Shown here: positions 1-11,204 of the stretch, piece by piece
Numbering within the stretch: position 1 is the first letter of the stretch
How the letters are laid out: each line of letters starts with the position of its first letter
Source of the DNA: Trebonia sp963759545
GTDB lineage: Bacteria; Actinomycetota; Actinomycetes; Streptosporangiales; Streptosporangiaceae
Direction: 5' to 3'
DNA: 64,000 nt
Assembly (NCBI GenBank): GCA_963759545.1
Contig: CAVXAB010000027.1
Coordinates: forward strand, 1-64,000
The notes under the pieces: model-generated
Databases searched by the model: none
The model's input: the letters and a program-made list of their open reading frames with translations, nothing else
What the model was told of the DNA's origin: nothing
Translations under genes and position numbers: made by a program

Positions 1-68
1 GCGCCTGAACAGGCGGTTGCGTGTCGGCCGCCCGCGTCCGTGTCGGTCTGGTGACTTAGAGTAGTGCG

Positions 69-620
69 ATGAACCGCGGGAGGCGCCAGGTAATCGAGTT
101 GCGGCTCAACCAGGTCGAGGAGATGTTCGTCTTGGCCCAGACCGACCTGTTCTCCGAGTACCGCAACTACCTCACCGGAGTCGAGTACTGCATCAGCTTG
201 CTCCGCTCGCAGCGCATCCGACGGCCGGTCCTGCTTCAGCTCTCGCTGCCGACCGCGGAGGTTGACGATGCCCTCGGCGACCGGCTCAGCACCGCGCTGC
301 GCCGCTACTGCGACCAGCGCATCAGCTACAACGAGCGCGAGCGGCGGGCGGTCAGGCTTGGCGGCCTCCGGTCGCTGTGGGTCGGCGTCCCCATCGTGGT
401 GATCGGATACCTCCTGGTGATCTTCGAGAACAGGCTGGTCGGCCACACCGGCAATATCGTCCTCGACACCACGGGGTGGGTGCTGGTGTGGGTGGGAATC
501 TGGTACCCCCTCGACACATTCTTTTTCAGCCCTCTTGGGTACGGGCGGGAGAACCGGGCCCTGAGGCACCTGCGCGGCGCCGAGATCTCCGTGACAAACT
601 GGCAGCCGACGACGGCCTGA
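69..620 (+). CDS. Hypothetical two-helix membrane protein
   Basis: A 183-residue protein that I cannot assign to a family. The first 100 residues are charged and amphipathic, rich in Glu, Arg and Leu. Two hydrophobic stretches follow at about residues 104-121 (WVGVPIVVIGYLLVI) and 131-150 (LDTTGWVLVWVGIWYPLD). A short basic tail contains a YGRENRAL patch. This suggests a cytosolic helical domain anchored by a two-helix hairpin. The ATG at 69 is the first start in frame, and no strong ribosome site precedes it, so leaderless translation is possible. The long overlapping frame on the opposite strand has no protein-like character and is treated as a shadow. Confidence 0.7.
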   Translation: MNRGRRQVIELRLNQVEEMFVLAQTDLFSEYRNYLTGVEYCISLLRSQRIRRPVLLQLSLPTAEVDDALGDRLSTALRRYCDQRISYNERERRAVRLGGLRSLWVGVPIVVIGYLLVIFENRLVGHTGNIVLDTTGWVLVWVGIWYPLDTFFFSPLGYGRENRALRHLRGAEISVTNWQPTTA

Positions 621-763
621 CACCCGGGGCAGGCGCATCCAGAAAGGTCCGGGGACCTGGAAAGACCGCGGGCCCGGCGTATCCGGGGAGCCGGCGGGCG
701 GGCGGGGCACGGCGTGGCGTAATCTACGTGCGGGCCGGCACTGAGGACGGAGACGGAAGCGGA

Positions 764-1144
764 ATGTACAAGCCTAGCCAGGAGGCACTGAACCTGCACG
801 CGGCGGACGTGGCGGAGGCGGCGGAGCGCGGCAAGCTGCTCGACGCCGCACGGGCCGCGGACGCGGCGTTGCGCGAGGCCGAGGCCACGCGCGCCCCCGT
901 GGCGGAGGTGCACCGGCTGGCCAAGGAGCTTGACGCGGCGCTGACCGCCGCCATGCGCGCCGCCTACGCCGCGGAGCGCGCCGAGATCGGCCCGCGCGGC
1001 TACGAGGACCGGATCTACCACCGCAAGGCCAAGGCCAAGCCCGCCGTCCACGCGCTCACCGCCGAGGCCGAGCGACTGCTGACGCTCCGCGAGAACCACC
1101 GGCTGAACCGCATTCCCGAGGTGCCGCGCGTTCCGGCCGTCTGA
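764..1144 (+). CDS. Small Ala/Glu-rich helical protein, unknown function
   Basis: A 126-residue soluble protein starting MYKPSQEALN. It is almost entirely predicted helix, rich in Ala, Glu and Arg (AADVAEAAERGKLLDAAR, LAKELDAALTAAMRAAYAAE). No catalytic motif or membrane segment is visible. The reading frame is open further upstream, but that part is compositionally a shadow of the preceding gene. The ATG at 764 follows a purine-rich stretch (gaggacggagacggaagcgg) and is the best start; a GTG at 728 is an alternative. The TGA at 1144 is followed by a 440-base gene-free stretch. Confidence 0.6.
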   Translation: MYKPSQEALNLHAADVAEAAERGKLLDAARAADAALREAEATRAPVAEVHRLAKELDAALTAAMRAAYAAERAEIGPRGYEDRIYHRKAKAKPAVHALTAEAERLLTLRENHRLNRIPEVPRVPAV

Positions 1145-1585
1145 AACGTTTCCTAATCTCCACATAGCGCCAGGCTGCACCGTCGCGAACGGCCGGGCCT
1201 GGCGCTGTCTGTTATCGCCCCAGGTGAGGCGCCCGCCCCGGCGCCGGTTAGCGTTCAGTTGCAAGAAGTTGCCAAACGGCGTATCGATTGCCGTCGTTCG
1301 GTAGGATCCTAGGCAACCCCGACGACCGCGTCAGCTTGCGGAAGGTCTGAACCAATCAGCAAGCATGACCGTGTCAACAGTAGGGAAATCTCTGCTTAAC
1401 ACGCCGGCAAGTCGCTTGCACTAGCCGGCGCGGCGGGGCAAAGTTAAGTTAAGTGGTCTAGGCCATTTGGTAGGGGTTTGGCGGGCGCAACTCGTTGCCC
1501 AGGCTGTTCTTGGGAAACAGGGCGCGACCGTTCGGGCCAGGTGGCGTGAGACCGTGGACTGTTGAGAAAGCCAGGAGGCACTGAC
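1145..1585. other. Intergenic stretch, promoter region of the DUF5999 gene
   Basis: No convincing coding sequence. A short perfect inverted repeat, GCAAGtcgCTTGC, lies at 1407-1419 and could be an operator. It sits inside a longer imperfect GCCGGC...GCCGGC arrangement. The direct repeat aagttaagttaag lies near 1441. A strong AGGAGG ribosome site at 1573-1578 serves the gene at 1586. Confidence 0.4.
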
Positions 1586-1786
1586 ATGTGCCCGCACCTA
1601 CCGCCTTGTCCGGAAGCGTCGGCACCAGACCGCGAGGCCGCGCACACGATTGTGAGCCACCCGGAGCAAGGCTGGTCGCTGCTCTGCAACGGGGTCGTGA
1701 TCTTTGAAGACACTGGTGAGTTGCTACCAGACGGGGCTACGATCGCCCCGCACCGGCCCACCGACCATCAAGCGCCAGCCGCCTAA
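1586..1786 (+). CDS. DUF5999 family small protein
   Basis: A 66-residue protein, MCPHLPPCPEASAPDREAAH..., with the conserved stretch HPEQGWSLLCNGVVIFEDTG and then ELLPDG and IAPHRP. This matches the actinomycete DUF5999 family, which is about the same length and has no known biochemical role. Cys2, Cys8 and a later Cys with a His could bind metal, but that is inference. The start is decided by the perfect AGGAGG seven bases upstream of ATG 1586. It stands alone between long intergenic stretches and is probably monocistronic. Confidence 0.88.
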   Translation: MCPHLPPCPEASAPDREAAHTIVSHPEQGWSLLCNGVVIFEDTGELLPDGATIAPHRPTDHQAPAA

Positions 1787-1901
1787 GCAGTAACGAGAAA
1801 CCCGCCGCGCCCGGCGATGATCGCGCCTCGTGATCGGCCGCGCGGCCGGGGCCCCGGGAGACATAGGGGTCATGGTCTCGGGGAACTTGAGTGGGGTCAC
1901 T

Positions 1902-2498
1902 TCACGGGGACAGCAGCCCGTTCAGCCAGTCGGTGACGGCAACGCCGATCGCCGCCGGATGCTTCGAGAGGGCGTGCGTTTCCCCCGGGAGCACGACGAC
2001 GTTCGTCAGTTCATCCGGTTCAGGGACGCCGAATGGGTCCCGGTCCCCGTTGATGACAAGCACGCTGGTCCCCGCGGCGCGCAATTCCTGGTCACGGGAC
2101 TTGGCCGGCTGCCCGGGCGGGTGCAGCGGGAACGCGAGCGCGATGACGCCGGCCGCGCCCACCTGATGCGCGGTGCGGCAGGCTACCCGCGCCCCGTTCG
2201 AGCGGCCGCACTGCACGAGCGGCGGCACGCGGTCTCGCGCCGTCTCCCGGCGCAACGCGTCGACCAGTTCCACCCAGGCGGCGTCCTGCTTGGGCGCGGA
2301 CCCCGGCGCGCGGCCGCCCCTGACCCGGTAGGGCTGGGTGACCAGGGCGGTCGCCGCGCCAAGCGCACGAGCGGCGTCCCGCACCACGAGGACGTCGGCG
2401 GTATCCGGGCTACCGCCCGCGCCGTGGGTCAGCACGACAAGGAACTTGGGCCGTTCCGGCTGGTCAAGCAGCACGTGAGCGGGCCCCGCCGCGGTCAT
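1902..2498 (-). CDS. Alpha/beta hydrolase, KANL3/Tex30-like
   Basis: A 198-residue small alpha/beta hydrolase. The sequence shows an oxyanion loop HGAGGS at residues 25-30 and a nucleophile elbow GRSNG with Ser100. An acid appears in the NGDRDPFG segment and a catalytic His in the ETHALSKHP segment near the C-terminus. The layout fits the KANL3/Tex30 alpha/beta-hydrolase-like family; the substrate is unknown. The frame is open further upstream, but ATG 2498 is preceded by ggaggagatc and is the clear start. The gene is divergent from pobA, and the region between holds two inverted repeats. Confidence 0.85.
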   Translation of the reverse strand: MTAAGPAHVLLDQPERPKFLVVLTHGAGGSPDTADVLVVRDAARALGAATALVTQPYRVRGGRAPGSAPKQDAAWVELVDALRRETARDRVPPLVQCGRSNGARVACRTAHQVGAAGVIALAFPLHPPGQPAKSRDQELRAAGTSVLVINGDRDPFGVPEPDELTNVVVLPGETHALSKHPAAIGVAVTDWLNGLLSP

Positions 2499-2546
2499 GA
2501 TCTCCTCCACGCCCGCACCGTACCAGCACCGTGCCTCCGCGAGCAA

Positions 2547-2563
2547 CACTGCACCTTGCAGTG
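2547..2563. promoter_or_regulatory. Inverted repeat, candidate operator
   Basis: CACTGCAcctTGCAGTG has perfect 7-base arms and a 3-base spacer. It lies in the AT-richer interval between the divergent hydrolase and pobA starts. The location suits a regulator site for either gene. No cognate regulator gene is adjacent. Confidence 0.45.
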
Positions 2564-2629
2564 CAACATTATTTACGCTTGGTTATCTAGCAATTACTTT
2601 TCGTGCGGCTACGATATGGAGCAAGATGG

Positions 2630-2647
2630 CTACATAAGGTGATGTAG
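2630..2647. promoter_or_regulatory. Inverted repeat just upstream of pobA, candidate operator
   Basis: CTACATaaggtgATGTAG has perfect 6-base arms and ends nine bases before the pobA ribosome site. The position, between promoter and start codon, suits repression of pobA. The regulator is unknown. Confidence 0.5.
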
Positions 2648-2670
2648 TCGGTACGGGAAGGATGTGCGAC

Positions 2671-3921
2671 ATGACCGTGCATGAGCGCACGCAGGTCGGA
2701 ATCGTCGGCGCGGGGCCGGCGGGCCTGCTCCTCTCGCACCTGCTGGCCCTGGGCGGGATCGACTCGGTGTGCGTCGAGAACCGCAGCCGGGCCTACTGCG
2801 AGGCGCGCCAGCGCGCCGGCATGCTGGAATCGACCACGGTCGAGCTGCTGCGTGCGGTCGGGCTTGGGGACCGACTGGACGCGGAGGGGCTCGAGCACGA
2901 CGGCATCTACGTGCAGTTCGGCGGGGAGCGGCACCACCTGAACTTCCGCGAGCTGACCGGCGGGCGGTGGATCACGATCTACGCCCAGACCGAGATCGTC
3001 AAAGACCTGATCGCCGCCCGCCTGGCGGCCGGGGCGGCCCTTGAGTTCGAGGTCAGCGACACCGCGGTGAGCGGGCTCGACTCCGCGGAGCCGGTGCTGT
3101 CCTATACCGACGCGCGCGCCGAGCGGCACGTGGTGACCTGCGACGTCATCGCCGGCTGCGACGGGTTCCACGGCATCTGCCGCCCGGCCATCCCCGACGG
3201 CGGGCTGACTACGGTGGCCGAACGGTCCTACCCGTACGCGTGGCTCGGCATCCTGGCGGCGGCACCGCCGTCCACCGACGAGGTCATCTACTGCCGTCAC
3301 GATAACGGGTTCGCCCTGCACAGCATGCGCACGCCGGAGATCGGACGGCTCTACCTGCAGGTGCCCGCCGACGAGGACATCGCCGCGTGGCCGGACGAGC
3401 GGATCTGGGACGAGCTAAGGCGGCGGCTCGCGGTGCCCGGCTGGTCGCTGCGGGCGGGGCCGGTGCTGCAGAAGTCGATCACCCCGATGCGCTCCTTCGT
3501 CGCCGCGCCGATGCGTTACGGCAACCTGTTCCTGGCCGGCGACGCGGCGCACATCGTGCCGCCCACCGGCGCGAAGGGCCTCAACCTCGCGGTCGCCGAC
3601 GTGACGGCGCTCGCCACCGCGCTCATCAGGCTCATCCGCGACGGCGAGCCCGAGCTGGCAGCCGCGTATTCCGAGCACTGCCTTGAGCGGGTGTGGCGGG
3701 CCACGCACCTGTCGTGGTGGATGACGTCCATGCTGCACGTCGTCCCTGGCCAGGACCCGTTCGAGTCCGAGCTGCAGCTCACCCAGCTGCGCCACCTGGT
3801 GACCTCAAGGACCGCGGCCGCCACCCTGGCCGAGACCTACACGGGCTACGCGCCGCTCCTTTTCGACCCGTCGACCCGCCTTGACGCGACTGCCCTGTGG
3901 GGGGCGAGCTCCGCCGCCTAG
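2671..3921 (+). CDS. pobA: 4-hydroxybenzoate 3-monooxygenase
   Basis: A 416-residue class A flavoprotein monooxygenase converting 4-hydroxybenzoate to protocatechuate with NAD(P)H and O2. The FAD-binding GAGPAG motif is near residue 12. The family's internal DG motif is in AGCDGFHGICR, and the second FAD motif GDAAHIVPPTGAKGLN is near residue 290. The QRAGMLE and YAQTEI stretches and the C-terminal HLSWWMTSMLH are typical of PobA rather than of other aromatic hydroxylases. Length is slightly above the Pseudomonas enzyme (394). An ATG at 2662 sits on top of the ribosome site, so ATG 2671, nine bases after GGAAGG, is preferred. No protocatechuate-ring-cleavage gene is in the window. Confidence 0.93.
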   Translation: MTVHERTQVGIVGAGPAGLLLSHLLALGGIDSVCVENRSRAYCEARQRAGMLESTTVELLRAVGLGDRLDAEGLEHDGIYVQFGGERHHLNFRELTGGRWITIYAQTEIVKDLIAARLAAGAALEFEVSDTAVSGLDSAEPVLSYTDARAERHVVTCDVIAGCDGFHGICRPAIPDGGLTTVAERSYPYAWLGILAAAPPSTDEVIYCRHDNGFALHSMRTPEIGRLYLQVPADEDIAAWPDERIWDELRRRLAVPGWSLRAGPVLQKSITPMRSFVAAPMRYGNLFLAGDAAHIVPPTGAKGLNLAVADVTALATALIRLIRDGEPELAAAYSEHCLERVWRATHLSWWMTSMLHVVPGQDPFESELQLTQLRHLVTSRTAAATLAETYTGYAPLLFDPSTRLDATALWGASSAA

Positions 3922-3928
3922 CAGGTGT

Positions 3929-6792
<2,864 letters not shown>

Positions 6793-7162
6793 TGCGCGCT
6801 CTCTTCTTCTCTTCTGGTTACCTTCGGAAGTGCGTCCTGCGGTTCCTTGGACGGGCCCGGCGCCGATACCGGGCCACCGACAACATAACGGGGGGGTCTG
6901 ACATTCCAGCCCGATGGCGGAACCGCCCCCTAGATAGCGCCGCGTGAGTGCTTCTTATGCCCGGTCCCCTGGCTGTCCCCGCCTCCGGGCCAGCCGTCTT
7001 CCAGCGTACGGCACCGCCGCATCGCCGGCTAAGCGGACGTGAAAATATCTTCGAAGAGGCAGTCAGCCGCTTCCGTTCTGGATACTGCTGTTCTCATCGC
7101 CGGCGACCGGCGGGCGGCGGCGCTTCCCTCAGCGGCCGCCCGGCGGCGTTATCATCGGGCAG
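6793..7162. promoter_or_regulatory. Divergent promoter region between uvrA and a hypothetical gene
   Basis: A 370-base gene-free stretch. It contains a run of seven G near 6891. A search by eye for GAAC-N4-GTTC (the actinobacterial LexA box expected at some uvrA genes) found none. The sequence GCGTTATCATC lies 13-20 bases before GTG 7163. Confidence 0.35.
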
Positions 7163-7803
7163 GTGAGGCGCAATCCGTCTACCGTCGTGGTGCTCGCGGG
7201 ACGGCCGGCCGAGCCGGTGCTCGCGGCCGTGAGCCGGTCGCTGAACGTGGTGCTCGTCAGGCCCGAGCCGGCGTCTTCGTCCGGCGGGGACGCCGCGGAC
7301 GGCGCGATCGAGGCCGCCGCCTGGGCGCTGCGGCGGGCCGCGGGCATCTCCGCGCCGTACGTGCTCGTCGCCGCCGACCCGCTCGGCGCGGTCGCCGAGG
7401 CGTGGCAGGCGATGTGGTCGGTCACCGCCGAGGCGACGGGAAGCGACGAGTTCGAGCTCCGGGCGGCCGAGGCGCTGGCCTCCTGGCGGGCCAAGCGGTT
7501 CGAGCTGCCCGACTACTACCTGGTGCTCGCCGAGGAGACCGCACCGAGCGGCGACGACGCAGGCGCGCGAGCGGCGGGCCGACTTCTACCTGGGGCCGCT
7601 GCGCGCCGTCCGGCCCAACCGGGTGTCCGTCGCCGCCGGGGCCTCGCCCGCAGGCGCAGGCGGACGCCCTGCTGAGCGAGCTCGGCTCGCTGCGGCACGG
7701 CCCGTGGTGGCCGTCGCTTGACGAGGTGTTCCGTACGGCGCGCGGCTTCTATCCCGGCGCGCTGGCGGAGTCCGCGGCGGCGGGGCAGGCCAGCCTGCTT
7801 TAG
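7163..7803 (+). CDS. Conserved hypothetical protein (two frame breaks)
   Basis: About 213 residues after repair, family not recognised. It begins GTG (RRNPSTVVVLAGRPAEPVL), continues through FELPDYYLVLAEET, shifts near 7560 into RERRADFYLGPLRAVRPN, and shifts again near 7655 into QAQADALLSELGSLRHGPWW and VFRTARGFYPGALAE. Each segment is protein-like, and the opposite strand is not. No signal peptide or membrane segment is visible. It lies between uvrA and an MBL-fold gene. In mycobacteria an MBL-fold gene also neighbours uvrA, so the neighbourhood looks conserved. Function unknown. Confidence 0.6.
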
Positions 7804-7933
7804 TTGGCCGGGGCAGGACTCGCATGGGAACCGGCCGGACGTGTCGTGCCTGGCGGCACGGGCGGACGGCGCGGCGGCTGCGGCGGCTGGTGCGCTGGAC
7901 CGGGGCGCGGGCCATGGCACGGGGGCGGCGCAG

Positions 7934-7951
7934 ACACGAACCCGTTCTGGA
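7934..7951 (+). repeat. 18-base dispersed repeat, copy 1
   Basis: ACACGAACCCGTTCTGGA occurs here, 14 bases before the MBL start codon, and again identically at 31755-31772. The core GAACCCGTTC is an inverted repeat with a two-base spacer. Confidence 0.6.
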
Positions 7952-7965
7952 GATAGATTTTCTCC

Positions 7966-8619
7966 GTGACTTACACCGGAGACGTGAGCGTCGGCGGGCC
8001 GACGGACACGCGGCGTATCGGCGGCGTGACGCTGACGAAGATCGCCGTGGGCGAGATGAACAACAACGCCTACCTGCTGGTCAACGAGAGCGGGCAGGGG
8101 CTGCTGATCGACGCGGCGGCCGAGCCGCGGCGCCTGCTCGAGATGATCGGCGACACGCCGGTGGTGAAGATCGTGACCACGCACCAGCACCCCGACCACT
8201 GGCAGGCGCTGGCCGAGGTGAAGGCCGCGACGGGGGCCGTGACCGTGGCGCACCCGGCGGACGCGCCCGGCATCCCGGTGCCCACCGACGAACTGGTCGA
8301 GGACGGCGACGCGATCGAGTTCGGTGACACGCGGCTGCACGTGACCCACCTCGTCGGGCACACGCCCGGGTCGATCGCGCTGACCCTCAACGCCGCCGGG
8401 CCGCAGCCGCACCTGTTCACCGGGGACTGCCTGTTCCCCGGCGGGGTCGGGAACACGCAGAAGGACCCGGCGCGGTTCGGCTCGCTTTACGCCGGGGTCG
8501 TCGCCAAGATCTTCGACCGGCTGCCCGACGAGACCTGGGTCTACCCCGGGCACGGCGGGGACACCACGCTCGGGGCCGAGCGGCCGCACCTGGAGGAGTG
8601 GCGCGAGCGGGGCTGGTAA
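7966..8619 (+). CDS. MBL-fold metallo-hydrolase (glyoxalase II-like)
   Basis: A 217-residue metallo-beta-lactamase-fold hydrolase. The metal motif HQHPDHW is at residues 73-79. A second metal His is in HLVGHTPGSIA and an Asp in FTGDCLFPGG, with a C-terminal YPGHGGDTTLG. This is the glyoxalase-II/hydroxyacylglutathione-hydrolase-like branch; the natural thioester or other substrate is unknown. The start is GTG 7966, preceded by ggagatagattttctcc, which can itself form a small hairpin. It is transcribed away from uvrA. The last ~190 bases of this gene recur at 10955-11109 and 14367-14557. Confidence 0.88.
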   Translation: MTYTGDVSVGGPTDTRRIGGVTLTKIAVGEMNNNAYLLVNESGQGLLIDAAAEPRRLLEMIGDTPVVKIVTTHQHPDHWQALAEVKAATGAVTVAHPADAPGIPVPTDELVEDGDAIEFGDTRLHVTHLVGHTPGSIALTLNAAGPQPHLFTGDCLFPGGVGNTQKDPARFGSLYAGVVAKIFDRLPDETWVYPGHGGDTTLGAERPHLEEWRERGW

Positions 8620-8708
8620 ATGTGACCCTGACCGGCGATCCCTGGCGTGGCACCTGAGAACCAACTGCGTGGATGACGGTGTCGCCTGCGCACGGTAATA
8701 GCATCCCA

Positions 8709-8739
8709 AGGAGGCCGGGGCGGTTCGCCCCGGCCTCCT
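8709..8739. terminator. Bidirectional hairpin terminator
   Basis: A perfect 14-base stem (AGGAGGCCGGGGCG / CGCCCCGGCCTCCT) with a GTT loop sits between the convergent MBL and phosphodiesterase genes. There is no T-run, as is usual in actinomycetes. Confidence 0.8.
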
Positions 8740-8776
8740 GGTACTGCGAGTTAGTCGGCGTGCATGCCGCGCCTGG

Positions 8777-10585
8777 TCAGCGTTCCTGCCTGCCTGAACG
8801 GAGGCCCGGAAGGACCTGCGTCCCCTCGGCCTTGACGGCCGTCAGCGCGGCGGGGTTGAGCCCCAGAAGGGAGAGGATCGTTGGCGCGACCTGGGTTGTC
8901 TCGACGGAGCTGGACTCGACCCGAGTGGGGATGCCCGGGCCGTTGACAACCATCAGGACGTGACGGTCGCCGGTGTTCATGCCGCCGTGCTCGGCGAGCT
9001 TGGTCGGGCCCGAGTAGACGATGCCTTCCTGGACCTTGCCGAAGACGTCCGGGTAGTGGCCGTTGTTGACCGAGACGCCGAAGAACTTGGCGGCGTCAGC
9101 GCCGGCCCAGATCTGGGCGAGGCCAGAGTGCTGGACGGTGACTGGCTTCAGGTTGACGTCGAGACCCTGAGCGGTGTGGTTCCACAGGTAGTTCTTGACG
9201 AAGTCGCAAGCGGCCTGCGAGTTGTCCGACAGGTAGGACTGCCACAGGTCGTCGTCGGTTCCGGCGACGATCAGCTTCGTGTTGCTCGGGTGCGTCTGCG
9301 CCCAGGCGGCGTTGATCGCGCTGATGATCGGGCCGTCCTGGACCGTGATGAGCTTGTTCGGGTCCTGCGGCGACTGGCCGTGCTTGGCGGTGACGATGAT
9401 CGTCGTCGAGCCGGCGAGGCCTTCCTTGTGGATCTCGGAGACCATGCGGCCGAGCGCTGCGTCAACATAGTCCAGCGCGCTGGAGAGGACCGGGCCGGGG
9501 ACGAGCTGGCCGTTGACCCACTGGTAGCCACCAGCTTGCGGAGCGCTGGTGGTGTAGTTGCCGTTCGCGTCCGGACCGATCAGCGTCGTCGGGGTGGAGC
9601 GGATCTTCTGAGCCACCGAGACGGTCTGGAAGTTCATGCCGAAGATCGCGGGGGTGCCGACCTTGGTCTTGCCCGAGTGGTCGTAGCCCTCGATTTCGTT
9701 CACGATGGCCTGGACCTTGTAGCCGTCGTACTGCTTGGTGGCGGCGTCGATGTGGGCCCAGTCGTCGTCCTGCGGGTACGGGACACCGTTCGGCTCAACA
9801 GCCTGCGAGTCGATCTCCGGCGAGAAGAGGTCGTCGATGCTCTGGCCGTTCGAGCCCGGACCATTGAACGATGCGTAGACCTCGTGCTTGTCAGACCAGG
9901 CGGTGCGCAGGCCGGCGTTATGGATGACCTGGAAGATCGTGTTGTCGCCGAGGTAGTCCCACGGGGTGATCGGCTTGCAGGTCTTCGGGTCGACAGGGAA
10001 CGTGGCCGGGTTGAGCGACGTCTGCGGGTTGAACTTCAGGTTCATGATCGCGGCCGGGTGGGTGTCGACACCGTTGGGGAAGATGGAACCGTTCTCGTCG
10101 AACGACGGGAAGGTGCCGTTGGCCGGGTTGATGAAGTCGTTGACGCTGGCCAGCGCGTCGTCTGGCGAGTCGTAGATGACGTTGCCGCCGGTGGCCGGCT
10201 GGCCCGGGGTGCAGGCGGCGCCTGGCGCGTCGACTGTGTGGCTGTACTCGACGTCGTAGTAGACGCCGGTCGATTTGGGGTTACCGCCGGTCATCAGTGC
10301 GGTGCCACCCGGGTCGGAGTCCGACGGGTTGGAGGTCTCCGCATTGGTGTACTCGCTGCCGCCGTGTGTCAGCTTGGCGAGCGTCGAGCTCGGATGGTTG
10401 GCGATGTACCAGTCAAGGTCGCTCTGGTGCATGCCATCGACCGAGATCAGCAGAACGTGTTTGTTCGCGTGCGCGCTCCCCGGGCCAGCCGACTGAGCGT
10501 TGGCGGGCAGGACGGTAAGCGCACACAGCGCTGCGGCTGACACGGCAGCCAGCCCGACGCAGGCCCGACGGGTGTACTTCGACAT
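8777..10585 (-). CDS. Secreted alkaline-phosphatase-superfamily phosphodiesterase
   Basis: A 602-residue exported protein of the type I phosphodiesterase/nucleotide pyrophosphatase group. A Sec signal peptide (MSKYTRRACVGLAAVSAAAL...ANA) spans about residues 1-31. Metal and nucleophile signatures are DGMHQSD near 50, GGTALMTGG (nucleophile Thr region), SDKHEVY, AKHGQSP, and the C-terminal AEHGGMNTGDRHV. It should act on phosphodiester or phosphonate substrates outside the cytoplasm; the exact substrate is unknown. ATG 10585 is chosen because GGAGAG lies seven bases upstream; an in-frame upstream ATG lacks this. Base composition is slightly less GC-extreme than neighbours. Confidence 0.88.
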   Translation of the reverse strand: MSKYTRRACVGLAAVSAAALCALTVLPANAQSAGPGSAHANKHVLLISVDGMHQSDLDWYIANHPSSTLAKLTHGGSEYTNAETSNPSDSDPGGTALMTGGNPKSTGVYYDVEYSHTVDAPGAACTPGQPATGGNVIYDSPDDALASVNDFINPANGTFPSFDENGSIFPNGVDTHPAAIMNLKFNPQTSLNPATFPVDPKTCKPITPWDYLGDNTIFQVIHNAGLRTAWSDKHEVYASFNGPGSNGQSIDDLFSPEIDSQAVEPNGVPYPQDDDWAHIDAATKQYDGYKVQAIVNEIEGYDHSGKTKVGTPAIFGMNFQTVSVAQKIRSTPTTLIGPDANGNYTTSAPQAGGYQWVNGQLVPGPVLSSALDYVDAALGRMVSEIHKEGLAGSTTIIVTAKHGQSPQDPNKLITVQDGPIISAINAAWAQTHPSNTKLIVAGTDDDLWQSYLSDNSQAACDFVKNYLWNHTAQGLDVNLKPVTVQHSGLAQIWAGADAAKFFGVSVNNGHYPDVFGKVQEGIVYSGPTKLAEHGGMNTGDRHVLMVVNGPGIPTRVESSSVETTQVAPTILSLLGLNPAALTAVKAEGTQVLPGLRSGRQER

Positions 10586-10747
10586 GGTGCTCTCCATGAG
10601 TCGAAATGCATGAACTTGCACAGATGTGCGTTTCCCTATGCCTATCGGCCGAGGCGAGTTTGCGAGGAAACAGCAGGTGTCCAATACGCAACTATTGGGT
10701 TATGACCGCATCGCCCCGGGACCTCGGATGACAACAGATGCGATGGT

Positions 10748-10945
10748 TCAGGACTTGCGACCGTAGAGCTCGGTAGCGTCAGCGCGCTCGCGTCGGTTCC
10801 GCAGGAGCCGCGAGGTCTGCCAACGGACAACGTCGTCGACCTGGCCCTCACGAACGAGACGCAGCACTTCCTCATAGCCCGGCCGATATGCGCCTCGCAG
10901 AGCTGAGACGTCGTCGTCGATCTCCCCGCCGATGCGCCAGCCTGG
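10748..10945 (-). pseudogene. Serine recombinase (resolvase domain) remnant
   Basis: About 65 residues on the minus strand read DDDVSALRGAYRPGYEEVL, then VREGQVDDVVRWQTSRLLRN and RRERADATELYG before a stop. This is the middle of a serine-recombinase catalytic domain; its Asp-rich DDDVSA, RPGY and SRLxRxRRE elements are family hallmarks. The N-terminal catalytic Ser and the DNA-binding C-terminus are absent. The fragment directly abuts a duplicated MBL gene tail, so it is a recombination scar. Confidence 0.75.
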
Positions 10946-10954
10946 GGACGTGGC

Positions 10955-11109
10955 CCCGGCGCGGTTCGGCTCGCTTTACGCCAGGGTCGTCGCCAAGATC
11001 TTCGACCGGCTGCCCGACAAGACCTGGGTCTACCCCGGGCACGGCGGGGGACGCCGCGCTCGGGGCCGAGCGGCCGCACCTGCAGGAGTGGCGCGAGCGG
11101 GGCTGGTAA
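10955..11109 (+). pseudogene. Duplicated 3' end of the MBL-fold gene, copy 2
   Basis: About 155 bases nearly identical to the end of the gene at 7966-8619, from ARFGSLYA through RLPDKTWVYPGHGG to HLQEWRERGW and a stop. One extra G near 11050 breaks the frame. There is no upstream part of the gene and no start site, so it is unlikely to be expressed as an enzyme. It is joined to a recombinase remnant on its left. Confidence 0.85.
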
Positions 11110-11204
11110 GACCTCGTCACCGGCCAGGCACGCCCGTTCAGCTCCGGGCCGGGGCCCCGCTCCGGCCTCCCCCGGGAACCCCATGATCGTCATGCGGTAC
11201 GGCG

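Noticed and set aside
326..1264. Long minus-strand open frame across the first two genes
   Set aside because: Arg/Gly/Pro-rich with no protein-like pattern; the plus strand carries better genes. Typical antisense shadow in GC-rich DNA.
1902..2642. Plus-strand frame at 1830-2642
   Set aside because: It is the complement of the alpha/beta hydrolase gene, which has a full catalytic triad and a strong ribosome site.
6793..7162. Possible LexA box upstream of uvrA
   Set aside because: No GAAC-N4-GTTC sequence was found on inspection of the whole interval.
8960..10540. 526-codon plus-strand frame opposite the phosphodiesterase
   Set aside because: Val/Arg/Asp/Gly repetitive composition with no domains, and the phosphodiesterase on the other strand is unmistakable.
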